Positions 1 to 11,104 of a stretch of DNA of 64,000 nt are shown here, in pieces. A program made the translations under genes and the position numbers. This stretch comes from Aquatica leii (Eukaryota; Arthropoda; Insecta; Coleoptera; Lampyridae). Below the pieces are notes generated by a model. It searched no databases, was not told where the DNA came from, and saw only the letters and a program-made list of their open reading frames with translations. Position 1 is the first letter of the stretch, and each line of letters starts with the position of its first letter. The stretch lies in the NCBI GenBank assembly GCA_035610365.1, contig CM069432.1:105915529-105979528 (forward strand), read 5' to 3'.

Positions 1-752
1 TCACATGGTTTATTTTTGGTTAATTTAATTAGTTAAAAACTTATCAAATCGGTGATAATTTTATCACCGCATGTTGATTGTCACTTGTATTTAACGAATA
101 AAATAATTTAGTGCCAAAGTGACAGCAAGTTTCAATAGACGCATCAAAATCACAAAATAGTACTAAAAATGTTTTAACCAGAAGATCACCGTCGATGGAA
201 AGATGCTTGCGAGAAAGAAATTCAAAATTGAAATAGAACAATACACTAAAAGACACCAAAAGTACAAAAAATCTCATTGAAACCAATTTATGAAATTTTG
301 TGATTTAAATAAAATAAAAATAACGCAAGAAACTAGAATTCCAGAATTTGCATTAACATTAAAAAATTACACTTGCAACATGACAAGAACAAAAGGCTAA
401 GAATAAAAGAGTGCGTTGTCAAAACATTATGGAACTGTGCGTGGAAAATTATACAAAAAAAAAGAAAAGTTGGTGCTGTTGTTTTTACACTATAACACTG
501 TAAAAAAATGAGAAAAGTTTGAAAGCCTTCAAAAAAGTTTTTTAATATTGTCGATAAATAATTGGATAAGCGTCGTATCTTTTCAAGAAAAAAACTGACA
601 ATTCTGGAAACGATTAGATAATGTAACAACGGATATGTTTTTCTTTACAATAAACAAAAATTGGAGATTAGAAAGTACTACAGCATATTATAAACTCTAA
701 TAGATGTTAATACCATCTCCAAATAAACAAAAGAAACCAATCAAAAGTGGGT
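1..752. other. AT-rich stretch without a recognised gene
   Basis: I recognise no gene here. A minus-strand frame of 80 codons (44-286) opens with a hydrophobic, signal-peptide-like N-terminus and contains a Cys-Cys pair. I cannot match it to a family and its codon use looks like the surrounding AT-rich DNA. The longer minus-strand frame at 333-629 is low-complexity Phe/Leu and looks like background. A first coding exon running off the left edge cannot be excluded. Confidence 0.3.
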
Positions 753-960
753 ATGGATACTACCAACAAACAAGTAACATATCATTTTTATAGATCTACA
801 GCTATAACCCAATTGACAAAAGCAGATATATCAAAGCAACAAGTCATAAAAAGTACTGGTCACAGTAAATCAAAATTATTAAGTTCTTAAATAAATATGC
901 AGTCTACACGACATTCTAAAATAGTAAATAAGATGAGAGAGATTGAAACATCTAATTGGT
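753..960 (+). pseudogene. Tyrosine-recombinase C-terminal remnant
   Basis: The frame from the ATG at 753 reads for 44 codons before a TAA at 885 and continues in related frames to about 960. It contains YHFYRST (His codon 783-785, Arg codon 792-794) followed 22 codons later by STGHSK (Gly-His at 858-863). This spacing of H-x-x-R and then G-H is what is expected of the box II half of tyrosine recombinases of the Crypton or DUF3504 type, where the catalytic Tyr follows shortly after GH. Here the Tyr is not visible and a stop sits in that stretch, so the copy is dead. The N-terminal half and the box I Arg are not recognisable upstream. The sequence differs from the Crypton-like gene at 56-57 kb. 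It could alternatively belong to another YR element. The family call is moderately supported and the exact clade is unknown. Confidence 0.5.
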
Positions 961-1024
961 AACTTAGTAACACTAACTTGTATCCTTATGACACCTACCG
1001 CTTTTACAAACAAATAATTAAATT

Positions 1025-1400
1025 TTAATAAACAAGATAGTTATTTAGTTTTGTAGGCGGCTTTATTATTCTTACTGGCCTAGCGTTCAGTTGATTTTGA
1101 TTTAATTTAAGTCTTGGTGTTTGTAATCGCCGTGAATGTACATAACAAATTCTTTTAGCCATTATACTTACGTTTGGCTTATGATATGTTATTGTTTTAA
1201 TCTGACGATCATATACAAAGTTGTGAAATTTTTGTGTAGCATACCAGATAACCAATAATTTTATTTTCTATTATCGCGTATCTTTTTTCAGTTTTATTAA
1301 AACTTCTAGACCCGTACGCTACAGGTCTACCTTCTTGTAACAGACAACAACCAATTCTATTTTGAGACGCATCTGTGCGAATTGTTATTTTTTTTTGTCA
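1025..1400 (-). pseudogene. Gypsy-type pol remnant (RNase H region)
   Basis: Read on the minus strand, the segment encodes a recognisable Gypsy (Ty3) RNase H. The block IRTDASQNRIGCCLLQEG lies at about 1335-1380. It is followed by RPVAYGSRSF, EKRYAIIE and, after a frameshift near 1250, YATQKFHNFVYDRQIKTIT with YHKP where the family has DHKP, then VSIMAKR. The order matches the C-terminal part of an LTR-retrotransposon polyprotein, in which RNase H degrades the RNA template during reverse transcription. Further upstream (1400-1600) the reading is too decayed to claim the reverse-transcriptase thumb. No LTRs were found beside it. The frameshift and the changed Asp in DHKP show an inactive fragment. 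Confidence 0.7.
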
Positions 1401-1784
1401 TCACAGCTTACTACAGTAGTATGTTTGTTAGTTTTATTTTTTGTTACTTGTAAGATTTTGTTCTAGCGCCGTTTTGTCTTACATTAAAAGAGCATATTCA
1501 TGCCGTAGAGTTACGTGAATAAGTTATTGTCTTTGCAGGCGTTACAAAATTCTTATTTAAATAATAAAACTAAAAGAGAAAAAGAACGTTTTTTTATCGC
1601 TGTAGGCGTATAAAGTTTTAATCAAAAAAACGCCACTGTAAAGAAATCCGACTATACTACTATTCCTTTGATCAACATTTGGTCCAGCTGCGCAATGAAC
1701 ACTAGTCTATTAATACGTAATTTTATCTCTAAATAATTAAAAAACAGTTAAAAGCATGGATAAATAATTTTTTTTACCACTAGG

Positions 1785-2090
1785 CTTTCATTATTACGTA
1801 TAATAGTAGGTTGTCAAATTGTACTTTTTTAAGCGCAGGTAAATAATATTTTATTATTAACCAGTGGTTAATATCTTAAATTTTAAATTTGATTTAGAAA
1901 CAGGTAGAAAGGTTTTGATAATTCTAGTAGTGGAAAAAACTGTGTATATACCACGGTTGAGAAGTTCATTATAACCTGCGCTATTTATATCCCTCGACAC
2001 TTCCTGTCTCGCGATATAATCTATCGCTTAGATGCACTTCTCAACCTTGAGATATAATATACTATTATCCATATACTAATGCTTTGTGTA
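1785..2090. repeat. Short copy made of the two ends of the Crypton-like element
   Basis: About 75 bp at 1790-1868 (ACGTATAATAGTAGGTTGT onward, through AAGCGCAGGTAAATAATATT) match 54989-55062. The following 215 bp (1870-2090) match 57585-57800. The two blocks, 2.5 kb apart in the larger element, are joined directly here near the CCAGTGGT sequence. The right block can fold: GGTTGAGAAG (1955-1964) pairs with CTTCTCAACC (2037-2046), and GCGATA/TATCGC (2011-2027) forms a small hairpin. This looks like a non-autonomous derivative with an internal deletion. No target duplication was identified. Confidence 0.65.
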
Positions 2091-2637
2091 ATTATATTTG
2101 TTATGATTAATAAATCTAGTAAAAAATACATAATTGTCAAATTGCAACTGGTAATGTGTGTGCCTGTATTTTAATTTATAAAAATATTTTTAATTTTGAT
2201 TTTAATCCAATCAGCTAAAGGAATTTATTTCAAAAATATTATAAATGCATTTTAGAAACAACATTGTTCGCGTTAAATGTGTTTAATTTAAACTTATTTA
2301 AACAGTGTGCTAGTAAACAAATTAAATACGTATTTATCAATACGTGTAGTTTGATTAAAATGAAAATCAAATGTTATATATACGTAAATCGACAAAGACG
2401 TTAAATATACATTTAAACCAAATATAGACATATTTTATACGGACTTCTGCTATGTGGTTAGATATAAACGTAGTTGCTATAATCATTAAAGCAATTTTAA
2501 ACTGCGAATACCTGAGACAATTTAAAAAGCATACAGAATATTCTAATCAAAGATTAAGCAAAAGTATAAAATGTAAGCATAAGAAATAAGAAAGAACGCG
2601 TTTGTGTAAATAATCAAGTGCAAAAATAATGTTCTTA
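2091..2637. other. AT-rich spacer
   Basis: No gene, repeat or structured element is recognised between the Crypton-derived repeat and the Tc1/mariner-like element. Confidence 0.5.
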
Positions 2638-2639
2638 TA

Positions 2640-2670
2640 TAGTAATCTCAAAAGTAGATAAATGCCACGT
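2640..2670 (+). repeat. Left terminal inverted repeat of Tc1/mariner-like element
   Basis: This is the inverted partner of 5412-5442, with one mismatch. It starts TAGTAATCTC next to a TA dinucleotide. Confidence 0.85.
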
Positions 2671-2895
2671 TACATATGACGTCAAAATCATACCACACTA
2701 AACAGTTTAAGATTGTGTTTATTTTCGCATGAATTTTAAGAAAGAGGTTGCTATTACAACACGGTGTTGTCACTTTTTCGCGTACTTATTATTGTCAAGT
2801 TAGGTTAAATTCGTTTTGGTTTCTTATTTATATTTAAACTCTTCTTTTCAGAACAATTTTGTTGATTACTTATTTTGCGAGTTTAGTTTATTAAT

Positions 2896-4398
2896 ATGCC
2901 TGGTACGGAATTAGGAAAACGTGGTTATGAGTTGGTAGTTTCGTTAAATTGAATTTTTCGAGCAAGAGCGTGATGCAGGTGGACCGTTTTTATCTTTGAA
3001 TAATGTTCGAGAGGTATGTTTAACTAATTACAATTAAGAACAAAATTACTTTTTAAATTTTATTACAGCGTGTAGCAGCTGTTTTAAAGATAAGTACTTC
3101 CACCGTAAACCGAGCATCCCAGAAAGTTAACGATGAAAGTATCCCGAGTACTTCTCAATTGAAACGAAAACTTCCAAGGCCAGTAAGAAACATTGATAAT
3201 TTTGCCAAGGTTGCTATTTGAAACACATTTTATAGAAAGTATGAAAATAGTAAGTTGTAAAATTAGTAAAAGTTTAATTTAACAACTTTAATTAACTTAG
3301 ATGAACCTGTAACAGTTCAATTATTGAGACAGAAACTTGTTGTTGACGAACTTTTTAAAGGATGTGTAACATCATTAAATACTGTTCTCAAAAACATAGG
3401 ATTTAAGTACCAAAAAGATAATCCTAGACGAGGTTTAATGGAATTACCAAACATTGTAATCAAACGCATTCGATTCTTAAAAAAGTATTTTAAAAATTCA
3501 AAAAGCAAAAACTTATGAATTTGATTACTTGGATGAAACCTGGATTTTTCAGAATGGTACAGTGGGTCCTTCTTGGCAGGATGACGATTTAAAAACTGTA
3601 AAAACTGCCAAAGTCGATGGCAAAAGGTAACTTAGATAAAACTCTTACTATGCTTATTATTAAAATTTGTTATAAACAGGTATATTGTACTTCATGCCGG
3701 TAATAAGAATGCATTTATTCCTGGTGCAGACTTGGTGTTTAGTTCCTCGACCAAAAACTCAGATTACCACGGGGAAATGAATCAAGCAAATTTTCTGAAT
3801 TGATTTGAGAATAAATTACTGAAAAATTTAACTAAACCTTCTGCAATTATAATGGACAATGCTCTGTACCACAATACTTTGGTTACGAAGACTCCAAATA
3901 GTGGATGGAAAAAAGAAGATATCCAGAAATGGTTAAAAGAACAAAATGTTTCATTTGAAATCAATTGCTTAAGGAGAAGGAGTTACTAAACATTGTTGAA
4001 AGGTAAATTAATATTTTTCTGTAAATGATTAAACTAAAATTTTGATTTATAGGAATAAACCTAAAAAAATGTATGCAGCCGATCACTTGGCTCAAGAATA
4101 TAATCATAAAGTACTTCGTCTCTCTCCCTACCATTGTATATTCAATCCAATTGAACTCATATGGGAAATTACAAAAACTTATTATAATAAATATATAGGG
4201 AGGGATGGAAAATCAGTTGAAAGCTGCTTAAATATGTGGAAAGAAGCTTTAATGGCGGTGCCAGAAGATGCATAAGCAAATTCTGTTCGACATTGCGATC
4301 AAATAATAGAAGATTGGTAAAAGAGAGAAGTAGCTTTCGACGACGGGGACGTGGCGCCGCTCATTATTAATTTAAATGATGATAGTGACTCTGACTGA
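2896..4398 (+). pseudogene. Intron-containing Tc1/mariner-like DDE transposase (broken)
   Basis: This is a transposase of the IS630/Tc1/mariner DDE superfamily, which cuts and joins element ends at TA. It starts MPGTELGKRGYELV at 2896. Four GT–AG introns can be placed: 3014-3068, 3250-3300, 3627-3679 and 4003-4052. A helix-turn-helix-like N-terminal part (RVAAVLKISTSTVNRASQK) is followed by the catalytic domain. Its markers are YLDETWIF (first Asp), DGKRYIVLHAGNKNAF after intron 3, AIIMDNALYHN (second Asp) and LSPYHCIFNPIELIWE (third acidic residue region). It ends in an acidic tail LNDDSDSD before TGA at 4396. In-frame stops in the first exon and after ALMAVPEDA, plus a frameshift near 3500, make it inactive. 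The intron positions are judged from consensus sites and restored reading continuity, not from transcripts. Confidence 0.8.
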
Positions 4399-5411
4399 TT
4401 AAAAAATTATATAAATTAATGATACCCTATTTAAAATGCAAATTGTCTGCCATTCAAATTTTTTGTTAAAAAAATATGCACATTTGTGTTTCAATGTAGC
4501 ATGTAAAATAATTGTTAATGTTAGTTTTCTGTTTTTATTATTTTTGTTATAAATAAATTGGCATTAACAATGTTCTCTGTGTCTTCAGTAGCATTGTTCT
4601 CTTTTTCATCTAGTATTTCTTAAAAAAAAGGTTTAATAAGCTTATACGAGGATGTCTGGGTCAAATTTATTGCAGGAGAACCTGGTGACTTGAGAGTAAG
4701 AAACAGAACCAAGGTGCAAACGTTGTTTGTTAATTTAATAAATAGTCGCTGCTAGAAGAAATAACTATTATATTAAAGTGTTTTGTTTTTTAGTTCCAAG
4801 AATTATACTCCATACCTATGTAGTAATGTAACAAAAAAAAGATTATATAAAAAACATCGAAGTGTTGGAATAATTCAAATAAATGCAATTTATTTGTCAG
4901 ACGACTTGTTCATTCAAACAATTTATTGAATTCGTGTTCCAAAACGGCTAGTAGGTAGTTAGTACTGATTGTTCATATTATTCACAAAATATATGTAGCT
5001 TCTGCTTTTGTTGGTTGTTCCATGATAAATATTATTTTACAACGATGAAATAACTACTGTTGGGATGATTCAGATAAAAAACATTCTACAATCAACTCGA
5101 TTAATTTTAATATCAACCAAATCGATATTTGATATTGATTTAATCCAAAGTAAAAACAATTTCACCTTTAATGCAAAGTCGAAAGCCACTCGGTTAATTA
5201 AACAAATCAAGTATCAAATCGGATGATTGAAATATTAATTCCGCCAATCTTACAAATATAAATTTGTGTATAACTAGAGATTTTTAATAGAACAAACCGC
5301 TTATAAAATTATTTAAAAGAATGTAAAACAACCAATTTTAAATTAACCTCAATAAAATGTCAATATAAGAACTGGCAACATTACTTATTCTGACGTCATA
5401 AATTTGAAGTC

Positions 5412-5442
5412 ACGTGGCATTCATCTACTTTTGAGATTACTA
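5412..5442 (-). repeat. Right terminal inverted repeat of Tc1/mariner-like element
   Basis: This is the inverted partner of 2640-2670. It ends GAGATTACTA next to the second TA dinucleotide. Confidence 0.85.
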
Positions 5443-5444
5443 TA

Positions 5445-6180
5445 CGTGTGTCATTAAATAAAAGTGATTGTAATTATCTTATCAGTGGACAGTTTTTATT
5501 TAAGTCTACAATTGCAGTGTTACTATAATTTTGTTACTGTTACTGTTTTCATTAATTTGTTAAGTAAAATTTGTTTAGTGTAATGTGTTGTGTTTTAGTT
5601 TAATTAAAAATTAATTACATTTCTAATTGTGTAAAATAAATTAAATTTTAAGTTTGCATAAACAATCAGATGCGAGGTGATAGTTTAATGTTTTATTAAT
5701 GTACTAACGTTGCTTTGCTTAAACAAACAAGTTATACTGTATATCGAGTTTGCTTGTATTAGTTTATAAACTGTATAATCAAAACAATTAGTTTTTTTAA
5801 TTTTTTTATAACAATAAAATTTAATGTTATTAAAAAAATTATAATAAGTAAACAAACAATGGCAACACAGAAACTGTGTGGTTTAAAAAATAACAAATGA
5901 AAAAATAAATACTAAAAAAACGATTTAGAAATTGTTAGTTCTAAAATTGTGTTACCACAACGGTGTCGCAAAGATCTAGAACAAAAATCTTAGATAATAA
6001 AAAACATTTTAAAAAAATTGTTAAAAGTGTAGAAAACTGGATTAGAACTGTTCAAGAGAAAATTAAAGCATATATGTTAAATTTAATAATGTTTAAAGCA
6101 AGCAATAAATGGCAAAATAGAAATAGTAAGAGATATAATAAAACTATTTAAAAAAACAAATTGAAATAATTGCCATGGTA
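5445..6180. other. AT-rich stretch, no recognised gene
   Basis: A lysine-rich plus-strand frame of 62 codons at 5963-6151 was seen but has no recognisable motif and may belong to the decayed element that continues beyond 6180. Nothing else is supported. Confidence 0.3.
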
Positions 6181-6673
6181 AAAGAAAAGGCCCCAATAAA
6201 GAGTTACTGATGGATCATCCGGAAAACATTACTCACAAGTTTAAGTTTAAGTTTCCAAATTTTGAAGTTGCAGCTATACCTAATGGTTAGAAAAATGCAG
6301 ACGGTTTTTGACCACCTTAAAGAAAATTTCCAATTATTAATAATTCTACGTCTAGAAATGAGATGTCAAAGTATTTACTAGCAACAAATATACCAAACCT
6401 TAAATAATAAGTTTTAAAAGGTTACAAAAAGTTTCTAATAGTTTGCGACTGACATTGTCAGACAGACACGGTTTGCGTATCATGCAACGTTAGATAGCTT
6501 CCTTAAAGAATTGGTTGCCCAAACTTTTGTAAACGGAATCTAAGACAACAAAACGCATGTATGCTGTAGAGACTATCGAAACCTCAATATGAAACCGTGG
6601 GTAAAAAAAACGATGAAATAGTAAGCCATGTTGTCTATTTACTTAAACTTCTAAGTAAGGACATTGTTTGGAA
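6181..6673 (+). pseudogene. Decayed element of unclear family, left of the hAT insertion
   Basis: Fragmentary coding-like stretches occur on the plus strand, for example a run reading ELVAQTFVNG and then THVCCRDYRNLNMKPW at about 6490-6600, with stops between them. CRDYRNLN weakly resembles the DYRxLN block of Gypsy reverse transcriptases, but no other RT motif is visible. The segment continues on the far side of the hAT element at 11395, where the sequence is piggyBac-like. The two sides may be one element, or two different remnants. I cannot settle which. Confidence 0.25.
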
Positions 6674-6681
6674 GCGACAAG
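6674..6681. repeat. Left 8-bp target-site duplication of hAT element
   Basis: GCGACAAG, repeated at 11387-11394 directly outside the other end. Confidence 0.85.
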
Positions 6682-7734
6682 CAGGGCCGGCCCCAGGGCA
6701 GGGCGATCCGGGCGGCCGCCCGGAGCGCAAAGCTCTAGGTGCGCCAAAATCATCAAGGAAGGCGTTGCCTTCCTTGTCCTAACTTCGTTAGGGGTCGGGC
6801 GTCTAGCGGCACCCCTAGGCTCGCTTCGCGAGCAATCGAAACAACTTTAAAATGGCTTTTATCCGTCACTAATTAAATAAAAAGTGAACGAAATATTTAA
6901 CTATAGAGAACGCATTTAATCTTAACGTAAGCGTAAGGTAAACCGTGAATGTGGAAGAACGAGGTATGTTTTATTCTAAAAGTGCAGATGCATGTTTTTG
7001 TAATAAAACACGTACATAAATTAAACAGATTATAAAGGTATTACGTGTATTCACTTCCAAACTTTTAAATTTAAGAACCGTTCTTAATTACGCTAAACAC
7101 CTTATTTTCATAATTATGGATGAATTAATTTCAATTCGGTTTCGATGCAGATTTAATTTTACCTTTTATAAATAGGAATTTGTTATCGATTTCGAGTACT
7201 AAAAAAGGAACGTGCAGGTGTTAGTTTTTGTAACGTGACACGTACCGAGATAAACAAACGAAATAAATTGATAAAAGAAATAAGTTACAAGCTTTTTTAA
7301 AATGCACTAAAACGTAAAAAATAAAAGTTATTACTTTTATCAATCATCATTTTTATTTCTAAGCACATTATAAATTTAATATATGTATTTAAGCATTAAG
7401 ACAAAATCTAGTTGAGTTCAATTCATCATGACCAAACCACTCAACTATCGCTTTTCAAGAATTTACAAGTTTTCGGTCCCTGCTCTGGCATTGGCAACAC
7501 TTACAATACAGGAATCTACAAGTCTGTACTAATTTTGAAACCAACCGAAACAAGATGTCACAGGAGTTTTTAACTGCATATATAAGGGAAGTTGACTTAA
7601 AACAATGCGTTATTTGCTACTACACTTCGGCCGGTGCGAAATAAAATAGTTTTTTTTTATTGTACAAAAAGTTTTAAAAAAGTGCTTGTGAAATTGCAAA
7701 TTGTCCAGTGTGAGTGCGTTTGTCTTTTGTGAAG

Positions 7735-8517
7735 GTAAGTTTTTTAATTTTCATTTTCAAAAATCGCGTACAAGTAGTACTAGAATTAGTAGTCCCAGGG
7801 TGATAAATTTTTTGGGAAAATTTTCAATCTTCATTCAATTTAGAAACTTTTATGTCTATGGTTTTATTTACGACAAATGTACCGTTTTCGAGATAAATGC
7901 TGAAAACTGTTCAAAAACATGGTCATTTTACGCTGTTTTTCTACTATTATTTTAATTTTCTATAGGTATACTGTTAAATGTGTCTCAAAAACCGCACATT
8001 TGTCCTAAATAACACTGGAAACATAAAAGTTTCTAAATTGAATTAGGATTTTATTTTTCGAATTATTAGGGGTTAGAAGCGTTGCAGTAAGCAAGGGGGG
8101 GCATCACCCTGTGGGTATTGTCATCGGTTAAATTGCTATTAATATTGAGTTTTAGTTGCCTTGCCTAAAATGTATACCAAATTCCAATTTATTATACAGG
8201 GTGTCCATCTATAAACTGACACATTTTAACTGCTTATAACTCGAAAACGATAAATGGTATCGATGTGCGGTTTTCACAGAACTTCATCATTTTTTTAAAA
8301 TTTTTTTTGACAGTGTTGCCAAGTTTTAAAATTTACCTGAAATAGGAGAAACAAAATTGACGATTTTCAAAGGCCGATTTCGCAAAAAACTTTAATGGGA
8401 CACTCTGTATTTTTATAATTTACATCAAAGCCTATTTACTCTCCTTTACGAAAATGTTGTTAGTTTGCTTAATTTTTTTTGAATATACATGTTATACGGA
8501 ATGATAATTGGTTTCAG
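7735..8517 (+). other. Putative 5'-leader intron of the hAT transposase
   Basis: There is a strong splice donor (GAAG|GTAAGT) at 7735 and an acceptor (TTGGTTTCAG) ending at 8517, eight bases before the transposase ATG at 8526. A leader exon upstream of 7735 joined to the coding exon would be a typical arrangement. A MITE lies inside the intron. This is inferred from splice consensus only. Confidence 0.5.
8197..8407. mobile_element. MITE-like element with TA duplication, inside the hAT intron
   Basis: The element starts CAGGGTGTCC and ends GGACACTCTG, an imperfect 10-bp inverted repeat, and is flanked by TA on both sides (8195-8196 and 8408-8409). Its body contains CTTATAACTCGAAAACGATA, a sequence style common in short arthropod non-autonomous DNA elements. 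It has no coding capacity. It was probably inserted into the hAT copy or carried by it. Confidence 0.6.
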
Positions 8518-8525
8518 AAACTAAA

Positions 8526-11104
8526 ATGTCTGATGCTAAGAAAAAACCCTCTGGAAGCCAATTTAAAAAGCGGAGATTGAACAAGCACAGCTTCAAAAAC
8601 AGTCAGGTGCCCTGCAGAACTTTTTGAAAGAGGGTAGTCTCAACGCTCCCACTACCGATCAACATTTAAACAACGCCCAGCACATGCACCTGGATACTGA
8701 CTTTCCCGATATGAATCCCCCTTTGGGCGCAAACGTCAACATTGCTGAGCTAGTTAATTCACCTCAAACGAGTTTGTTGAGTAGTGATGCAGTTCCGTGC
8801 AGTTCCAAAAATAAAAAACTGCAAGTTGTGCAGACCTCAGAAAAACATTTAGAAGAGACTACAGTCCCAATTATCTCTTCTGACCCAGGATTATGGCCCG
8901 AAATCATGCGCGAAGCAGATAGAGTTTTTTTGGTTAAACGTGGTCCAGCTGCACCTTTGTATAATTTTGATTTTCCTTATGATGATCAACATAGAAGATT
9001 CTCACCAAAATATTACAAGAAAGCACTTAAAAATGGAGAACAAGTTTTAAGAGAATGGATGGTATATTCCTTATTTCAAAACGTCTTGTATTGTTTTCCA
9101 TGTCGACTTTTTGCTGCCCCATCTAGCACTAGCGCTCTTGGCCATCGAGGATTTAAAGACTGGAAGCATTTAGGAGACTCTTTAGCACATCATGAAAATG
9201 GTAAAACGCATATTGATTGTTTAAAATCATGGCTTGAATTAAAGCAACGGTTGAAAATGGGTAAAACAATAGATGCAGTTTCTCAGAGGCTCATTGATTC
9301 TGAGATAAATCACTGGTCCGAAGTTCTTTTACGCATTATATCAGTCGTTACAATGCTAGGTGAGGGATCTCTAGCTTTTCGAGGAACAACAGATAAACTC
9401 TATGAACACAATAATGGAAACTTTTTGAAGTTCATTCAGTTATTGGTTGAGTTTGATCCAAAAATGGAGGAACACGTTCGCAGGGTTCTTAATAAAGAAG
9501 AAATCAAAGCTACATATCTAGGAAAAACTATACAAAATGAAATAATTGATTTGTTGCATGACAATATAAAGCGCCACATCATTGAACAAGTTCCAAAGGC
9601 CAAGTATTATTCTGTGATTCTCGACTGTACTCTGATGCAAGTAAAGTCGAACAGATGACATTTATGGCAAGATATGTTTCCATAGAAGAATCAGAGTCTG
9701 AAGTTCAAGTGATAATCAATGAAAACTTTTTGGGTTTTCTACCCATTGAGAGATCAAAAGCTGCGGAATTATCGGAGGTTTTAGTAGAAGAGCTAGAGAA
9801 AAATGAGCTTAAAGTAGAGAACATGCGCGGTCAAGGGTACGACAATGGTTCCAATATGAGAGGAGAAAAATCGGGAGTACAAACAAGAATCAGAAATATA
9901 AACCCCAGAGCATTTTATGTTCCATGCAGCAGTCATTCGCTAAACTTGGTTGTAAACGATATGGCAAAATCCTCGTTTGAGGCTGCAAACTTCTTCAATA
10001 TTGTTCAAGTTATATACATTTTTTGCTTCGTCAACTTTTCGTTGGGCAATATTACTTAAATATATTGATAGTTATACCCTAAAACCATTAAGTGATACGC
10101 GATGGGAAAGTAGAGTAGACTCATTAAAAGCTCTGCGATTTCAAATTGGACCAATTTACGATGCTTTGTACAGTATTTATGAAGATCCAGAAATCGATAA
10201 TATGATTATAGACGAGGCTAGCGGATTATTAAATAATTTGAAGCAGTTCAAATTTATATGCTCTATTGTGATTTGGTACAAAATTTTGAGTCGCATTAAT
10301 CCCATCAGCAAACTTTTGCAAACCGTACATTTTGATATATCACAAGCTATTGATACGCTTAACAACTGTAAACTCTTCTTTGAAAATCTGAGATCAGATG
10401 AAGCTTTTGAAAGCATCATTTAAGAAGCAACCGAGCTTGCTTCAGAGGTGGACGTGGAAGCTAATTTCGAAGCCACCACACCACGTCATCGTATCAGAAA
10501 CAAAACACAAAACGTTTTGTATGAGGGCCCGGATGAACCCGTTCAAGACCTCAAACAAAAATATAAAATAGAACTTTTCTTTCACACTGTAGATCAAGCA
10601 ATAAATGCCTTGGAAACCAGATATAATTTGCTAAATACTCACAGTAATTATTTCAGCTTTTTGTATAATATTTTTGGTTAAAAAGACATGCGCAGAAATG
10701 AGCTACTGGCTTATTGCAAAGATTTGGAAGTAGTTTTAACTGATGGAAATTCAAGCGATCTTAACGCCCTGGAACTGGCCGATGAAATAAGCATTGTTTC
10801 GTCATTATTAACAAAAAAGGAAACCCCCGTTGAAGTCCTCAAGTTTATCGCTACACTTAAACTTGCACCAAACCTCAGTATAGCATTAAGAATCCTACTT
10901 ACATTGCCAGTCACTGTGGCTTCAGGGGAAAGAAGCTTTTCAAAACTAAAAATAATAAAACATTATCTCAGAACGATGCAGACGCAAAATCGTCTCAATG
11001 GATTGGCAATGATAGCTATAGAACACCAAATTAGTGACAAATTAGACTTGAAATCACTGGTTCGTGAGTTTGCCGAAAGAAAAGTTAGAAAAAAGGCATT
11101 CTAA
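8526..11104 (+). pseudogene. hAT transposase, ZMYM1-like (DUF4371/hAT dimerisation), broken
   Basis: This transposase would cut and paste the surrounding hAT element. The start ATG at 8526 (MSDAKKKPSGSQFKKRR) follows a splice acceptor. One base is missing near 8576 and the frame resumes as LKEGSLNAP. A TTF-type zinc-finger region is visible at about 8900-9240 (WPEIMREADR, VYSLFQNVLYCFPCRLF, GFKDWKHLGDSLAHHENGKTH). It is followed by the RNase H-like catalytic core with YYSVILDCT, VENMRGQGYDNGSNMRGE and YVPCSSHSLNLVVNDMA. The C-terminal dimerisation block reads SGERSFSKLKIIKHYLRTM, ending at a stop at 11102. Frameshifts near 9632 and 10020 and in-frame stops at 10421 and 10679 inactivate it. 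Between the breaks the sequence is well preserved, so decay is fairly recent. The family call rests on several independent blocks. Confidence 0.9.

Larger units (their letters stand above)
2640..5442 (+). mobile_element. Tc1/mariner-like DNA transposon with TA target duplication
   Basis: The element is bounded by inverted repeats of about 31 bp (2640-2670 and 5412-5442) that begin TAGTAATCTCAAAAGTAGAT and differ at a single position over the compared length. A further inverted match (ATGACGTCA, 2676-2684, and its complement near 5390) lies just inside. It is flanked by TA dinucleotides at 2638-2639 and 5443-5444, the target duplication of the IS630/Tc1/mariner superfamily. The interior carries an intron-containing DDE transposase pseudogene. 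The remaining 1 kb downstream of the stop is AT-rich non-coding sequence. Well-preserved ends beside a broken gene suggest moderate age, or cross-mobilisation by a related transposase. Confidence 0.85.

Noticed and set aside
44..286. Minus-strand 80-codon frame with a hydrophobic N-terminus as a secreted-protein first exon
   Set aside because: There is no recognisable family, promoter or convincing splice donor, and the frame lies at the window edge in AT-rich DNA where such frames arise by chance.
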